Source of the DNA: Methylibium sp965279545
GTDB taxonomy: Bacteria > Pseudomonadota > Gammaproteobacteria > Burkholderiales > Burkholderiaceae_C
Assembly: GCF_965279545.1 (NCBI RefSeq)
Contig: NZ_OZ257250.1
Span: 1,736,001 to 1,800,000, forward strand
Reading direction: 5' to 3'
DNA: 64,000 nucleotides
Position 1 is the first letter of the stretch. Each line of letters opens with the position of its first letter. Below are positions 15,382 through 23,816 of the stretch, piece after piece. Position numbers and translations under genes: made by a program. The notes beneath the pieces were generated by a model. That model was not told the DNA's origin and did not search any database. It saw only the letters and a program-made list of their open reading frames with translations.

Positions 15382-16700
15382 TTCGATTCACTCTTGTCGC
15401 TGCCGCTGCACTGGTGCTGAGCGGCTGCGCGTCGTTCTCTCCGGACGGCGGTTTCTCCACGGTAGAACAGTTGACGAAGGAGCGCACCGGCCAGTCGCCG
15501 ACCTACCAGCGAACTGCCGACCAGGCTGACTCCGCGCAGGCCCGGGTTGCCGAGCTGATGAAGCAAGCCCTGACGGCGGACGCCGCCGTGGAGATCGCGT
15601 TGCTCAACAACCGCGGGCTGCAGGCCAGCTTCACCGAGCTCGGCATTGCGGAGTCCGATCTCGTGCGTGCGGGGCGACTTCGCAATCCGTCCCTCGCCTA
15701 TGGTCGCCTCTCCGGCGGGGGCACCGTAGAAATCGACCGCGCCGTGATGTTCGATGTGCTGGGATTGCTGACGCTGCCTTTGGCCAAACAGGTCGAGCAG
15801 CGTCGCTTCGAGCAAACCCAGTTCCAGGCGGCCCTTGACGCGGTTGGTGTCGCTTCAGAGGCGAGGCGGAGCTACTTCAACGCAGTGGCCGCACAGCAGT
15901 TGGTGAGCTACTACGGCCAGGTCAAGGACGCCGCCGATGCCTCCGACGAGCTGGCGCGTCGCATGGCCGCCGCCGGCAACTTCAGCAAGCTGGCTCGGAT
16001 GCGCGAGCAGTCCTTCCATGCGGACGCTACCGCGCAAATGGCACGGGCGCAGCACCAGGCCGTGGCCGAACGCGAGCGCTTCGTCCGTGCGCTGGGGCTC
16101 GGCGGCAATCAGCTTGACTTCAAGCTTCCGGAGCGCCTCCCGGACCTCCCGCAGGCCCCGACGGAGCCGATGGACGCCGAGCAGACCGCGATGGACAAGC
16201 GGCTCGACGTGCTGATGGCCAAGCGCGCCGCGGAGTCGACAGCCAGGTCCCTCGGACTGACGAAGGCCACGCGCTTCATCAACGTGCTGAACGTCGGCTA
16301 CCAGAACCAGAGCAGCACGGGCGAGTCGCGCCGCAACGGCTACGAAATCGAGCTCGAGCTGCCGCTGTTCGACTTCGGCTCCGCTCGCGTCGCGCGGGCC
16401 GAAGCCACGTACATGCAGGCGGTGCATCGGACCGCACAGGTCGCGGTCAACGCCCGCTCGGAGGTGCGCGAGTCCTACTCGGCCTACCGAACGGCCTACG
16501 ACCTGGCCCGACACTACCGGGACGAGGTCGTCCCGCTGAAGAAGCGCATCTCCGACGAGAACCTGCTTCGCTACAACGGGATGCTCAGCAGCGTCTTCGA
16601 GTTGCTGGCCGACTCGCGCGACCAGGTCATGAGCGTCGCCGGGGCCGTCGAGTCCCTGCGCGACTACTGGGTCGCCGAAACCAAGCTGCAGACGCCCTGA
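15378..16700 (+). CDS. TolC-family outer-membrane efflux lipoprotein
   Basis: This 440-residue protein starts with a lipoprotein signal ending LVLSGCAS (Cys16). The rest has the TolC/CusC pattern: two repeats of long amphipathic coiled-coil helices, a conserved N-LR region (LLNNRGLQASFTELGIAESD), LRNPSLAYG, and a second half with LPLFDFGSARVARAEA. It probably forms the outer-membrane duct for metal export. The start is ATG 15378, because the signal peptide begins there and ATGA overlaps the upstream frame; an in-frame start at 15162 is rejected. No RND pump or membrane-fusion partner is adjacent, so it may act with proteins encoded elsewhere. Confidence 0.88.
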   Translation: MIRFTLVAAAALVLSGCASFSPDGGFSTVEQLTKERTGQSPTYQRTADQADSAQARVAELMKQALTADAAVEIALLNNRGLQASFTELGIAESDLVRAGRLRNPSLAYGRLSGGGTVEIDRAVMFDVLGLLTLPLAKQVEQRRFEQTQFQAALDAVGVASEARRSYFNAVAAQQLVSYYGQVKDAADASDELARRMAAAGNFSKLARMREQSFHADATAQMARAQHQAVAERERFVRALGLGGNQLDFKLPERLPDLPQAPTEPMDAEQTAMDKRLDVLMAKRAAESTARSLGLTKATRFINVLNVGYQNQSSTGESRRNGYEIELELPLFDFGSARVARAEATYMQAVHRTAQVAVNARSEVRESYSAYRTAYDLARHYRDEVVPLKKRISDENLLRYNGMLSSVFELLADSRDQVMSVAGAVESLRDYWVAETKLQTP

Positions 16701-16788
16701 CGGGCCGCTCGCCGGGCGCCTCAACGGGCATGAGCCCGTCGGCGCAAGGCAGCACGCCGATCGACGCAACCCATTGATGGAGCCCGCC

Positions 16789-18156
16789 ATGACCAACCGA
16801 CGAACCTTCTTCACGGCGGCAGGCGCGACCCTGCTGGGCGCCGCCACCGTCAGCCGTGCCGGCGCAGCCCTGCTTCCCGAAGAGGTGACGCAGTCGTCTG
16901 CAGCCATGCAACTGCCTACAGCACCACCCACCGGCCGGCCCTTCCAGCCCATCGTCACGCTCAACGGCTGGTCGTTGCCCTGGCGCATGAAGGACAACGT
17001 CAAGGAATTCCACCTGGTGGCCGAGCCGGTGGTGCGCGAAATCGCGCCCGGCATGAAGGCCAATCTCTGGGGCTACAACGGCCAGAGCCCGGGCCCGACC
17101 ATCGAGGCGGTCGAGGGTGACCGCATCCGCATCTTCGTCACGAACAAGCTGCCCGAGGTCACCAGCGTGCACTGGCACGGCGTCCTGTTGCCGTCCGGCA
17201 TGGACGGCGTCACGGGGCTGACCCAGCCGCCCATCGCCGTGGGCAAGACCTTCATGTACGAGTTCGTGCTGCAGCGCTCCGGCACCTTCATGTACCACCC
17301 GCACGCCGACGAGATGACGCAGATGGCGATGGGGATGATGGGGCTGTTCATCGTGCACCCGAAGGACCCGAAGCAATTCAAGGTCGACCGCGACTTCGGC
17401 TTCATCCTGAACGCCTACGACATCGAGCCCGGCAGCGCGACACCGAAGGTCAACACGATGCTCGACTTCAACCTGTGGACCTGGAACAGCCGCGCCTTCC
17501 CCGGCATCGACCCGTTCGTCGCACGCACCGGCGAGCGCGTGCGCATCCGGGTGGGCAATCTCACGATGACGAACCACCCCATCCACATGCACGGACCGCA
17601 CTTCGAGGTGACGGGCACGGATGGGGGTTGGGTGCCGAAGAGCGCTCGATGGCCCGAGGTCACGACCGACGTTGCAGTGGGGCAGATGCGCGCCTTCGAG
17701 TTCGATGCTCTGGCCGGCGACTGGGCCATCCATTGCCACAAGTCGCACCACACGATGAACGCGATGGGGCATTCGGTGCCGACCATGATCGGCGTGGACC
17801 ACCGTGACGTCGCGAAGAAGATCTCGAGCCTCGTGCCGGACTACATGGTCATGGGTGACAAGGGCATGCACGACATGGCCGTGATGGAGATGCCGCTGCC
17901 CGACAACACGCTGCCGATGATGACGGGCACCGGGCCTTTCGGGCCGGTCGGCATGGGCGGCATGTTCAGCGTCGTGAAGGTTCGCGATGACATCAGGCGT
18001 GGCGACTTCAAGGACCCGGGCCCCTACAAGCACCCCGTCGGCACCCTGGCGAGCGAGTACACCGCCGCGATGCCCGAACCCGCTCGCGCGGCAGCGCCGA
18101 AAGTCGACGCCCGCACCCTGCAGGTTCGCAAACCCGGCGGCCACGACGGCCATTGA
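16789..18156 (+). CDS. Tat-exported multicopper oxidase, CopA-like
   Basis: This 455-residue protein begins with a twin-arginine signal (NRRTFFTAAGATLLG). Copper-ligand motifs are in order: HWHG near residue 123, HPHAD near 168, HPIHMHG near 261 and HCHKSHH near 311. Together these form the type 1 and trinuclear sites of a two- to three-domain multicopper oxidase. Met-rich patches (TQMAMGMMG, MVMGDKGMHDMAVMEM) suggest cuprous oxidase activity in the periplasm. GGAG lies six bases before ATG 16789; an upstream TTG is rejected. The final HCH motif is followed by an unusually long C-terminal tail of about 140 residues ending in His. Confidence 0.9.
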   Translation: MTNRRTFFTAAGATLLGAATVSRAGAALLPEEVTQSSAAMQLPTAPPTGRPFQPIVTLNGWSLPWRMKDNVKEFHLVAEPVVREIAPGMKANLWGYNGQSPGPTIEAVEGDRIRIFVTNKLPEVTSVHWHGVLLPSGMDGVTGLTQPPIAVGKTFMYEFVLQRSGTFMYHPHADEMTQMAMGMMGLFIVHPKDPKQFKVDRDFGFILNAYDIEPGSATPKVNTMLDFNLWTWNSRAFPGIDPFVARTGERVRIRVGNLTMTNHPIHMHGPHFEVTGTDGGWVPKSARWPEVTTDVAVGQMRAFEFDALAGDWAIHCHKSHHTMNAMGHSVPTMIGVDHRDVAKKISSLVPDYMVMGDKGMHDMAVMEMPLPDNTLPMMTGTGPFGPVGMGGMFSVVKVRDDIRRGDFKDPGPYKHPVGTLASEYTAAMPEPARAAAPKVDARTLQVRKPGGHDGH

Positions 18157-18169
18157 CGGAGAACCGACC

Positions 18170-18664
18170 ATGCTGAAGACACTGAACATTCTGGCCTTCG
18201 TCGTTGTCGCCCTCGGGTCGGCCACTGCCATGGCGCACGGCGACGAGGACCACGCGAAGCGTCACGAGTACGACGCCGGCAAAGTCGAGGACACCGACTT
18301 CGGTCGCGAAGGCGACCCGGGGAAAGTCAGCCGCACCATCAAGGTCGACATGGCCGACTCGATGCGCTTCACGCCGACCACCGTCGTGGTCAAGCGCGGC
18401 GAGACCGTCAAGTTCGTCATCCACAACGGCGGCAAGCTGCTGCACGAGATGGTGCTGGGCACCGACGAGGCGCTCGAGGAGCACGCGGCGCTGATGAAGA
18501 AGTTTCCCGAGATGGAACACTCCGACCCGAACATGGCCCACGTGAAGCCGGGTGCCAGGGGCGAAATCGTCTGGCAGTTCACCAGGGCCGGCGACTTCCG
18601 GTTCGCCTGTCTGCAGCCCGGCCACTACGAGGCCGGGATGGTTGGAAAGGTGGTCGTGAAATGA
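18170..18664 (+). CDS. Exported cupredoxin-domain protein
   Basis: This 164-residue protein carries a signal peptide (MLKTLNILAFVVVALGSATAMA), then a His-rich start (HGDEDHAKRHEYD) and a plastocyanin-like fold. Candidate copper ligands are His in KLLHEMVLG and the closing motif FACLQPGHYEAGM, which has Cys, His and Met in blue-copper spacing. It resembles the CopI/plastocyanin-like proteins of copper-resistance clusters and lies 13 bp after the multicopper oxidase, so co-transcription is likely. It probably binds or relays copper in the periplasm. Confidence 0.88.
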   Translation: MLKTLNILAFVVVALGSATAMAHGDEDHAKRHEYDAGKVEDTDFGREGDPGKVSRTIKVDMADSMRFTPTTVVVKRGETVKFVIHNGGKLLHEMVLGTDEALEEHAALMKKFPEMEHSDPNMAHVKPGARGEIVWQFTRAGDFRFACLQPGHYEAGMVGKVVVK

Positions 18665-18808
18665 AGCCGAACCCCTGCAAGGTCGTGCTCCTCGACGGCT
18701 CCGGCCGCGAGCGCGCTCTAGGGCCTGTTCACGCCGTGCCACGGCCTCATCGCCAACCTCGACATGCCCGGCAGGGCGACGGTGTTCAGGGCCGCCACGA
18801 CGACGTCT
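18661..18808 (+). pseudogene. Possible remnant of a gene downstream of the cupredoxin
   Basis: ATG 18661 overlaps the cupredoxin stop (ATGA) and opens a plausible N-terminus (MKPNPCKVVLLDGSGRERA). The frame then becomes Arg/His-rich and runs antisense into the regulator gene. Another frame from about 18718 gives GLFTPCHGLIANLDMPGRATVF, which looks like protein. This suggests a decayed, frameshifted last gene of the copper operon. No family is recognised. Confidence 0.25.
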
Positions 18809-19795
18809 TCACGACGTCGACGCACTCACCGACGATCGGAACTGGCGTGGCGTTGCGCCCGACACTTTGCGCATCAATCGCCTCAGTGCGGTGGCATCAC
18901 CGTAACCCACCTGCTCGGCCACCTGGTCCACCGTCATGCGACTCGTTTCGAGGAGCATCCGGGCTTTCTGCAGGCGAACGCACTGGATCAGACCGAGGGG
19001 GCTTTGCCCGGTGGCCGCACGAACCCGCCGCGCAAGCGTTCGCTCCGAAACGCAGAACGTTGCGGCCAATCGCGCAACGCTTGGCGCCTGTGGCAGCGCT
19101 GCATCGATCTGCGCCGACAGCCTGGCAATGAACTCATCCCCACTCGCCAGCATCGCCGGGATGACGAACGGTGACTGCGCTTCCCGCGCATCGATCAACA
19201 ACACGCGCGACACGGCGTCCGCCAGCGCCGGCCCGAAGCGAGTGCGAAGCAGCTGCAGCATCAGGTCCGTCTGGGCCAGAGCCGCCCCCGCGGTCCAGAT
19301 CGGGCCATCCGAAATGACCATGCGATGGGCATCGACTTTGCAGCGCGGCTCGACACGCTGGAGCTGGGAGGCCAGCCACCAGGTCGTCGTCGCCTTGCGG
19401 TCCACCAGCAGCCCCGCCGCCTGCAGCAGAAAGACGGCCGCACAAGAAGCCGCCACGGTGCCGCCCGCGCGGGCCTGCACCCTCAAGGCCTGCGCTGCCT
19501 CCAGCGCGTCGCTCTGCGACAGTCGCTGTGCCATGCCGGCAAGGCTGTCGGGACCGAGGCCCGGCACGATCCAGACGGAACCGTCGGACTCGGGCCGTCG
19601 AGGCAGGCGCTTCGCGTCGACGTGCATGCCGTTGCTCAGAGGCACGGGGCTGTCGGTCGCGGCACAGACTTTCCACTGCGGTATGCCGGCGCCAATGCGC
19701 GGGGCCATGGCCGCTGCCGTGGCCAGGATGTCGAGCGTCAAGGCAACGCTCGATGCGAACGCACCGTGAAGAACCAGAACCGTGAAGTCATGCAT
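18809..19795 (-). CDS. AraC-family regulator with DJ-1/PfpI-like N-terminal domain
   Basis: This 328-residue protein has a GATase1-like N-terminal domain (TVLVLHGAFASSVALTLDIL; the nucleophile-elbow equivalent is VAASCAAVFLLQAAGLL, residues about 120-135). The C-terminal AraC DNA-binding domain has two helix-turn-helix units (LAATFCVSERTLARR, and the end TVDQVAEQVGYGDATALRRL). This architecture matches FtrA/GlxA-type transcriptional activators. ATG 19795 is chosen because the domain begins directly there, although the frame is open upstream. It converges with the copper cluster, and its targets may be the neighbouring small-molecule genes. Confidence 0.88.
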   Translation of the reverse strand: MHDFTVLVLHGAFASSVALTLDILATAAAMAPRIGAGIPQWKVCAATDSPVPLSNGMHVDAKRLPRRPESDGSVWIVPGLGPDSLAGMAQRLSQSDALEAAQALRVQARAGGTVAASCAAVFLLQAAGLLVDRKATTTWWLASQLQRVEPRCKVDAHRMVISDGPIWTAGAALAQTDLMLQLLRTRFGPALADAVSRVLLIDAREAQSPFVIPAMLASGDEFIARLSAQIDAALPQAPSVARLAATFCVSERTLARRVRAATGQSPLGLIQCVRLQKARMLLETSRMTVDQVAEQVGYGDATALRRLMRKVSGATPRQFRSSVSASTS

Positions 19796-19896
19796 TGACT
19801 GAAATCGCTTCCCGACGACGATCTCCAGGCCCCGTTGGTGGACAGCCGGTGGCCGTTCGCGCAGAGACGGGACACCGTATCCCTGCGGTTTGCGGC

Positions 19897-20178
19897 TCAG
19901 AGCGTACCTTGCTCCAGGCTTTGCAGGTAGTTGAACTCCGGGGCTTCGACGCCCGCTTGGCGGCGGATATTCACCAGCTCTTCGGACTCGAAGAAGGCCC
20001 GCGCATGAGCGATGGAGGTCCACTGGGAGAAGTGCACGACGCGGTTGGCATCGTTCGCATCGCGCAGCACGTGATAGCTCCGCTCACCGGCGCGCTTGCG
20101 CATCGACGCGGCACGGTCGAAGACCTGCTTCCAGGCCTCGTAGTCTTTGACGGCGTGAATGATCAGCACGTGGTCCAT
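19897..20178 (-). CDS. Antibiotic-biosynthesis-monooxygenase-like small protein
   Basis: This 93-residue protein (MDHVLIIHAVKDYEAWKQVFDR) has the pattern of the dimeric alpha+beta-barrel ABM/quinol-monooxygenase fold: an N-terminal strand, an amphipathic helix, RVVHFSQWTSIAHARAFFES, then a terminal strand. Members are cofactor-less oxygenases or stress proteins, so the substrate is unknown. It follows a lipoprotein gene by 17 bp on the same strand. Confidence 0.72.
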   Translation of the reverse strand: MDHVLIIHAVKDYEAWKQVFDRAASMRKRAGERSYHVLRDANDANRVVHFSQWTSIAHARAFFESEELVNIRRQAGVEAPEFNYLQSLEQGTL

Positions 20179-20195
20179 CGTCTCTCCAAGATGCT

Positions 20196-20906
20196 CTATT
20201 GCGTGACGAAGATGTCGGTCACCCGCCGAGCCTGTGGCGTACCCGTCGTGAAAGCCTGGACGCCGTACTGACCCGTTCCCCCCGACGTGGACAAGCTGTA
20301 GCGCAGGGTACCGCTCCAGGTCGTCGATGAACTCGTGACGTTCTGCGACGAGGCCCCGCCCGATGACGTGACCCATTGAACCGGGACCGAGGACTGCAGC
20401 ACGACCACGTCCCGGTCTTTGGCGGCGAGCGGGGGCCGAGCCGCCACCCCGTTCACGGTGGCGCTGATCTGTATGCCGGGCGTGACGGTAAGCACGTACG
20501 GAAACACGCCCCCGGAGACGGCGTACTGCGAGGCACAGGTGCTGTCCTGGCACAGCTGAAGCGTGAGGTTGCCGGTGTAGCGGCCGGCGGCGAGGCCCGG
20601 GTTGAAGACCAACGAGGCGTTGTAGCTGCCGTCGGCTTGCTTGACGGCCGTCACGAGCGACGAGGACAGCACCTGCGCATCGGCCACGATGCGCGGATAG
20701 ACCACCGCATTGGGCAGGTTCCGCAGCGTGGCCTTGACCGTGAGCGCCGGGTTGTCGAGGGCCTGGTTCTTTTCGGGGTAGGTCAGCGCGGCCGATGCGG
20801 GATCGAGGCTCACCCCGGTGGCGAAAGCCGGGGCGGAATCACCGCCGCCGCAGCCAGTCGCGACAAGAGCCACCGCGAAGAAGAGCTTGAGTGACCTGAA
20901 CCTCAT
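20196..20906 (-). CDS. Lipoprotein of unknown function
   Basis: This 236-residue protein has a lipoprotein signal (LFFAVALVATGCGGG, Cys19). The mature part is rich in beta-strand residues (Ser, Thr, Val) with one short Cys-containing loop (LCQDSTCASQ), suggesting immunoglobulin-like repeats with a disulfide. No family is recognised. Its start overlaps the stop of the upstream hydrolase fragment by four bases, so the genes are probably cotranscribed. Confidence 0.75.
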   Translation of the reverse strand: MRFRSLKLFFAVALVATGCGGGDSAPAFATGVSLDPASAALTYPEKNQALDNPALTVKATLRNLPNAVVYPRIVADAQVLSSSLVTAVKQADGSYNASLVFNPGLAAGRYTGNLTLQLCQDSTCASQYAVSGGVFPYVLTVTPGIQISATVNGVAARPPLAAKDRDVVVLQSSVPVQWVTSSGGASSQNVTSSSTTWSGTLRYSLSTSGGTGQYGVQAFTTGTPQARRVTDIFVTQ

Positions 20907-21385
20907 GAAGTGCCTTTCGATGTGTCATGGAAGTTCTCCGGCAGGTCGGAGAAAGATGGATCGGAAGGGTGTCGTACGGGGTTGCGAGACAGCCAATGCT
21001 GCAAGGTGCGCACAAGTTGCGCAGCGCAGTCATGCTGAATGAAATGGCCGGCGCGCGGCAGGGTCAGGATCGTGAGTTCATGGTCGACCCACTGCCATGC
21101 GTCATTGAGGCCGGCCGGCAAGGCGTAAGGGTCGGCGAGCCCACGGATGAGCAAGGCCAGCGCCTTGACCGGTGGCGGCGGTTCGGCGCGTTGCCGGTAG
21201 GGTTCTGCAGGCCAGTTGATGCGGTAGTAGTGCAGCATCGGTTCGAGGGACGACGAGGCCATTGCCTGGTCGTGGCGCACCTTGAATGCGGCATCCGTCG
21301 GCATGGTGGTGCTCGACGGATGCCTCGAAGGCCGTGAGGGCTTCGCTGGTTCGATGGCGGCATGCGTCATGGCCCGGTGCGTCAT
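20903..21385 (-). CDS. C-terminal part of an alpha/beta hydrolase, probably truncated
   Basis: Only the last third of an epoxide-hydrolase-type alpha/beta hydrolase is visible: MLHYYRINWPAEPYRQ, VKALALLIRGLADPYALPAGL (the strand carrying the acid residue), and LPRAGHFIQHDCAAQLV with the catalytic-type His in AGHFIQHD. The nucleophile elbow and oxyanion region are absent. The N-terminal 40 residues are low-complexity (Pro/Ser/Arg). It overlaps the preceding hydrolase gene by four bases. It may be a decayed gene or one truncated by rearrangement. Confidence 0.5.
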   Translation of the reverse strand: MTHRAMTHAAIEPAKPSRPSRHPSSTTMPTDAAFKVRHDQAMASSSLEPMLHYYRINWPAEPYRQRAEPPPPVKALALLIRGLADPYALPAGLNDAWQWVDHELTILTLPRAGHFIQHDCAAQLVRTLQHWLSRNPVRHPSDPSFSDLPENFHDTSKGTS

Positions 21386-22206
21386 GAGGCGAGCCGATGC
21401 GCGAAGAACGACAGGATCTCGTCGCGGGCGGCGATCGTCGGCTGCCCGGCTTCGTCGATGAGGTGGGCCGTCACCACGCTGTGCGGGCTCGCGACCACCT
21501 GCTCGAAAAAGGGCGCCAGAGCGTCGCGGCCCGCTGCGCTGTCAGGGAGCACGCGTGCCACGAAGCGCTCGCCCAGGGCCTCGGCGTAGGCGGCGAAACG
21601 CTGGGCCTTGCAGAAGCGATCGCCTTCGAAGCGATAGGCCAGCACGGTCAGATCCTCGCGCTCCAGGCGCCGTCGAACCGCATCGATCTCTTCGGGTGCG
21701 ATTTCCAGCCCGGCCGGGTCGTCGAACGGCAGCGAAGGCTGCGACAGAACCGGCGCGAGCACCGAGCGTTCCAGCATCATCGTCAGCGCGAAGTTGCCGG
21801 TGAAGCACATGCCGATCGCCCCGACGCCCGGACCGCCGCACGCCTCGTGCGCCAGCCTCGCCAGCGAGCGCAGCCACTGGGTGACCGGGCTTGATTGACG
21901 CGATGCAAGCGCACGGAACTCGGCGCTGACGCAGGCGCGCCGGAGGATGGCCTTGCCTTCTTCGACTTCCGGCACGGCGCCGTCTCGGCCGAACAGCGAT
22001 GGCATGTACACCGTGAACCCTGCATCGCGGACCCAGCGGCCGAAACGAGCGACGTGCGGGCTGATCCCTGGCATCTCGGCCATGACGATCACGGCCGGCC
22101 CGGTACCAGCGACGTGGACCGTCTTCAATACGCCGTCGAGGGTGATCGTGCGGGGCTCGAAGTCATCGAGCGGGTCGTCTTCGAGAAGGCTGCGTCGCGG
22201 CTTCAT
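21382..22206 (-). CDS. Dienelactone hydrolase family protein
   Basis: This 274-residue protein has an alpha/beta hydrolase fold with the Cys nucleophile motif GAIGMCFTGNFAL near residues 136-148, typical of dienelactone hydrolases. Other matches are VIVMAEMPGISPHVARFGRWV at the first strand and VVTAHLIDEAG near the C-terminus, where the catalytic His is expected. It would hydrolyse lactone or ester bonds in ring-cleavage products. The start is ATG 22206, 13 bp after the tautomerase-like gene. The substrate is unknown. Confidence 0.82.
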   Translation of the reverse strand: MKPRRSLLEDDPLDDFEPRTITLDGVLKTVHVAGTGPAVIVMAEMPGISPHVARFGRWVRDAGFTVYMPSLFGRDGAVPEVEEGKAILRRACVSAEFRALASRQSSPVTQWLRSLARLAHEACGGPGVGAIGMCFTGNFALTMMLERSVLAPVLSQPSLPFDDPAGLEIAPEEIDAVRRRLEREDLTVLAYRFEGDRFCKAQRFAAYAEALGERFVARVLPDSAAGRDALAPFFEQVVASPHSVVTAHLIDEAGQPTIAARDEILSFFAHRLAS

Positions 22207-22219
22207 CGCGGCGCCCGGC

Positions 22220-22675
22220 TCAAGCCACGACGAGATGCTGCAGATGGCCATGGCCGGAGGCCTTGGCAAGGTCCGGCAGCCTCCAGATCACCCCGTTGGC
22301 GCCCCAGGTGCCATCGGCCACGTCATGCAGCACCACGGAGGTGATGAGCTTGCGCAATTCGCCGGCAGGAAGCGCCTCTCGGAATGCGTCGTGCATCTCC
22401 TGCACGTATCTCGTGCGAGATGCACCGTCCAGCACGCCCGCCGGTACGTGAACCATTGCGATGCACGGCAGCAGTTGCGCGGTCATGTCCACGCTGCCGC
22501 AGGTCAAGGCGCCGGGATCGACTTCGTTGACGACGACCCAGCACACGAACCGCTTGTTCGGATCGGCCGGCATTTGCTCGGCCTTCGCTGCGGCTTCGTT
22601 GATGCAGCGCGTGAGCGCGGAGCGCGCTTCGCCGGCGAAAGCGCCGTGGGGGATGTGAACAACGATGTTGGGCAT
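22220..22675 (-). CDS. Tautomerase-superfamily-like protein
   Basis: This 151-residue protein begins MPNIVVHIPHGAF; Pro after the initiator Met is the catalytic residue of 4-oxalocrotonate-tautomerase-like enzymes. A second half starts CIAMVHVPAGVLDG and includes RYVQEMHDAFREAL, consistent with two tandem beta-alpha-beta units. A clear GGAG lies seven bases before ATG 22675, which supports this start over an open upstream extension. It forms a unit with the dienelactone hydrolase gene. It is a likely isomerase or hydratase of small unsaturated acids. Confidence 0.72.
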   Translation of the reverse strand: MPNIVVHIPHGAFAGEARSALTRCINEAAAKAEQMPADPNKRFVCWVVVNEVDPGALTCGSVDMTAQLLPCIAMVHVPAGVLDGASRTRYVQEMHDAFREALPAGELRKLITSVVLHDVADGTWGANGVIWRLPDLAKASGHGHLQHLVVA

Positions 22676-22810
22676 GCTGCGCTCCTTCGGTGTAGCGAAG
22701 CTGCCATTGCAACCGTCGAGGCGCCAAACGACCAGTGTCCTTTTAGACATGTTTAAAGCGGTTTCTGCCATACGCAAGGTCTGCACCTTCAAGCATGGGC
22801 GGGGGTCGCC

Positions 22811-23644
22811 TCAGCCGGCGAACCGCCGGTTCAGTTCCGAGCCCCCGACGGCCTGGAGCGCGTAGCTCGCCGTACCCTGGTCCCGCAGCTCACTGGCCGC
22901 ACGCAGGAGCTCCCCGTAGGCCGCACGCGCCAGCGAACCGCCGACGCTGATCCGCCGCACACCCAACTGGGCCAGCTCGCGCGCACCGAGCGTCAAGCCG
23001 GGCACGCCGATCAGCACGTTCACCGGGCGGTCGACCGAACGCACGACCGTGGCGATGTCACCCTGACCCGTCAGTCCCGGAGCGAACAGGACATCGGCGC
23101 CTGCATCCTGGTAGGCCTGAAGCCGAGCGATGGTGTTGGCCAGATCGGAGCGACCGACGAAGTAGTTGTCTGCCCGGGCGGTCACGACGAACGGGAAAGG
23201 CAGCGCCCGCGCCTGCGCGACCGCAGCGCGGATACGCTCAACGGCGAACGGCAGGGCGTGAACGGGATCGTCGGGTCGTCCGGTGGTGTCCTCGATCGAG
23301 GCGCCCACGACGCCGGCGTCGGCGGCCAGACGGATGCTGACGGCCACCTCCTGCGGAGCATCGCCGAAGCCGTTGCCGAGGTCTGCGCTGACCGGGAGAT
23401 CGGTGGCCGTGCAGAGTTCCGCCAGATGCCCGAGCAGCGCATCGCGGGCGACTGCATGGTCCGGCTTGCCACGCGAGAACGCAAAACCCGCGCTCGTCGT
23501 GGCGAGGGCCTCGAAGCCGAGCTGCGACAGCAGACGAGCGCTTCCGACATCCCAGGGATTCGGGATGATGAATCCGTCGGCGCCGACGTGGAGCGCCTGA
23601 AAGCGCCGCGCCTTGTCGGCTTGCGAGCAGGATGCAGATCGCAT
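22811..23644 (-). CDS. Isocitrate lyase/phosphoenolpyruvate mutase family protein
   Basis: This 277-residue TIM-barrel protein has FIIPNPWDVGSARLL, then SADLGNGFGD (metal-binding region), GASIEDTTGRPDD and FVVTARADNYF. These are typical of the PEP-mutase/isocitrate-lyase superfamily subgroup that includes oxaloacetate decarboxylases and lyases acting on C4 acids. The usual lyase motif KKCGH is absent, so true isocitrate lyase activity is unlikely. ATG 23644 is chosen because homologous sequence begins shortly after it. Confidence 0.83.
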   Translation of the reverse strand: MRSASCSQADKARRFQALHVGADGFIIPNPWDVGSARLLSQLGFEALATTSAGFAFSRGKPDHAVARDALLGHLAELCTATDLPVSADLGNGFGDAPQEVAVSIRLAADAGVVGASIEDTTGRPDDPVHALPFAVERIRAAVAQARALPFPFVVTARADNYFVGRSDLANTIARLQAYQDAGADVLFAPGLTGQGDIATVVRSVDRPVNVLIGVPGLTLGARELAQLGVRRISVGGSLARAAYGELLRAASELRDQGTASYALQAVGGSELNRRFAG

Positions 23645-23675
23645 GGTGAGCCTCTTCGGAAAACAGATACGGCGC

Positions 23676-23816
23676 TCAGCCGCAGAACGACCACAGGCGC
23701 AGCCAGACGGCGATGTCACGGGGCGTGAGCCAAGCGGCAAACACCGCAGCGCACACCCCTGCCATCAGCACGAGCGGAAGTGCCCGGCCCCAGCGGCCGC
23801 CGGAATGGGGCTTCAT
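23676..23816 (-). CDS. Small membrane peptide, possibly truncated DedA/TVP38-type N-terminus
   Basis: This 46-residue frame (MKPHSGGRWGRALPLVLMAG onward) has one hydrophobic helix and then TPRDIAVWLRLW. Its ATG overlaps the stop of the transporter gene (ATGA), suggesting translational coupling. The N-terminus resembles the first helix of TVP38/DedA-like membrane proteins, but the protein ends early. It may be a genuine small protein or the remnant of a longer gene. Confidence 0.45.
   Translation of the reverse strand: MKPHSGGRWGRALPLVLMAGVCAAVFAAWLTPRDIAVWLRLWSFCG

Noticed and set aside
16627..18231. Minus-strand open frame of 534 codons
   Set aside because: Antisense to the multicopper oxidase, which shows all copper-binding motifs in the plus frame.
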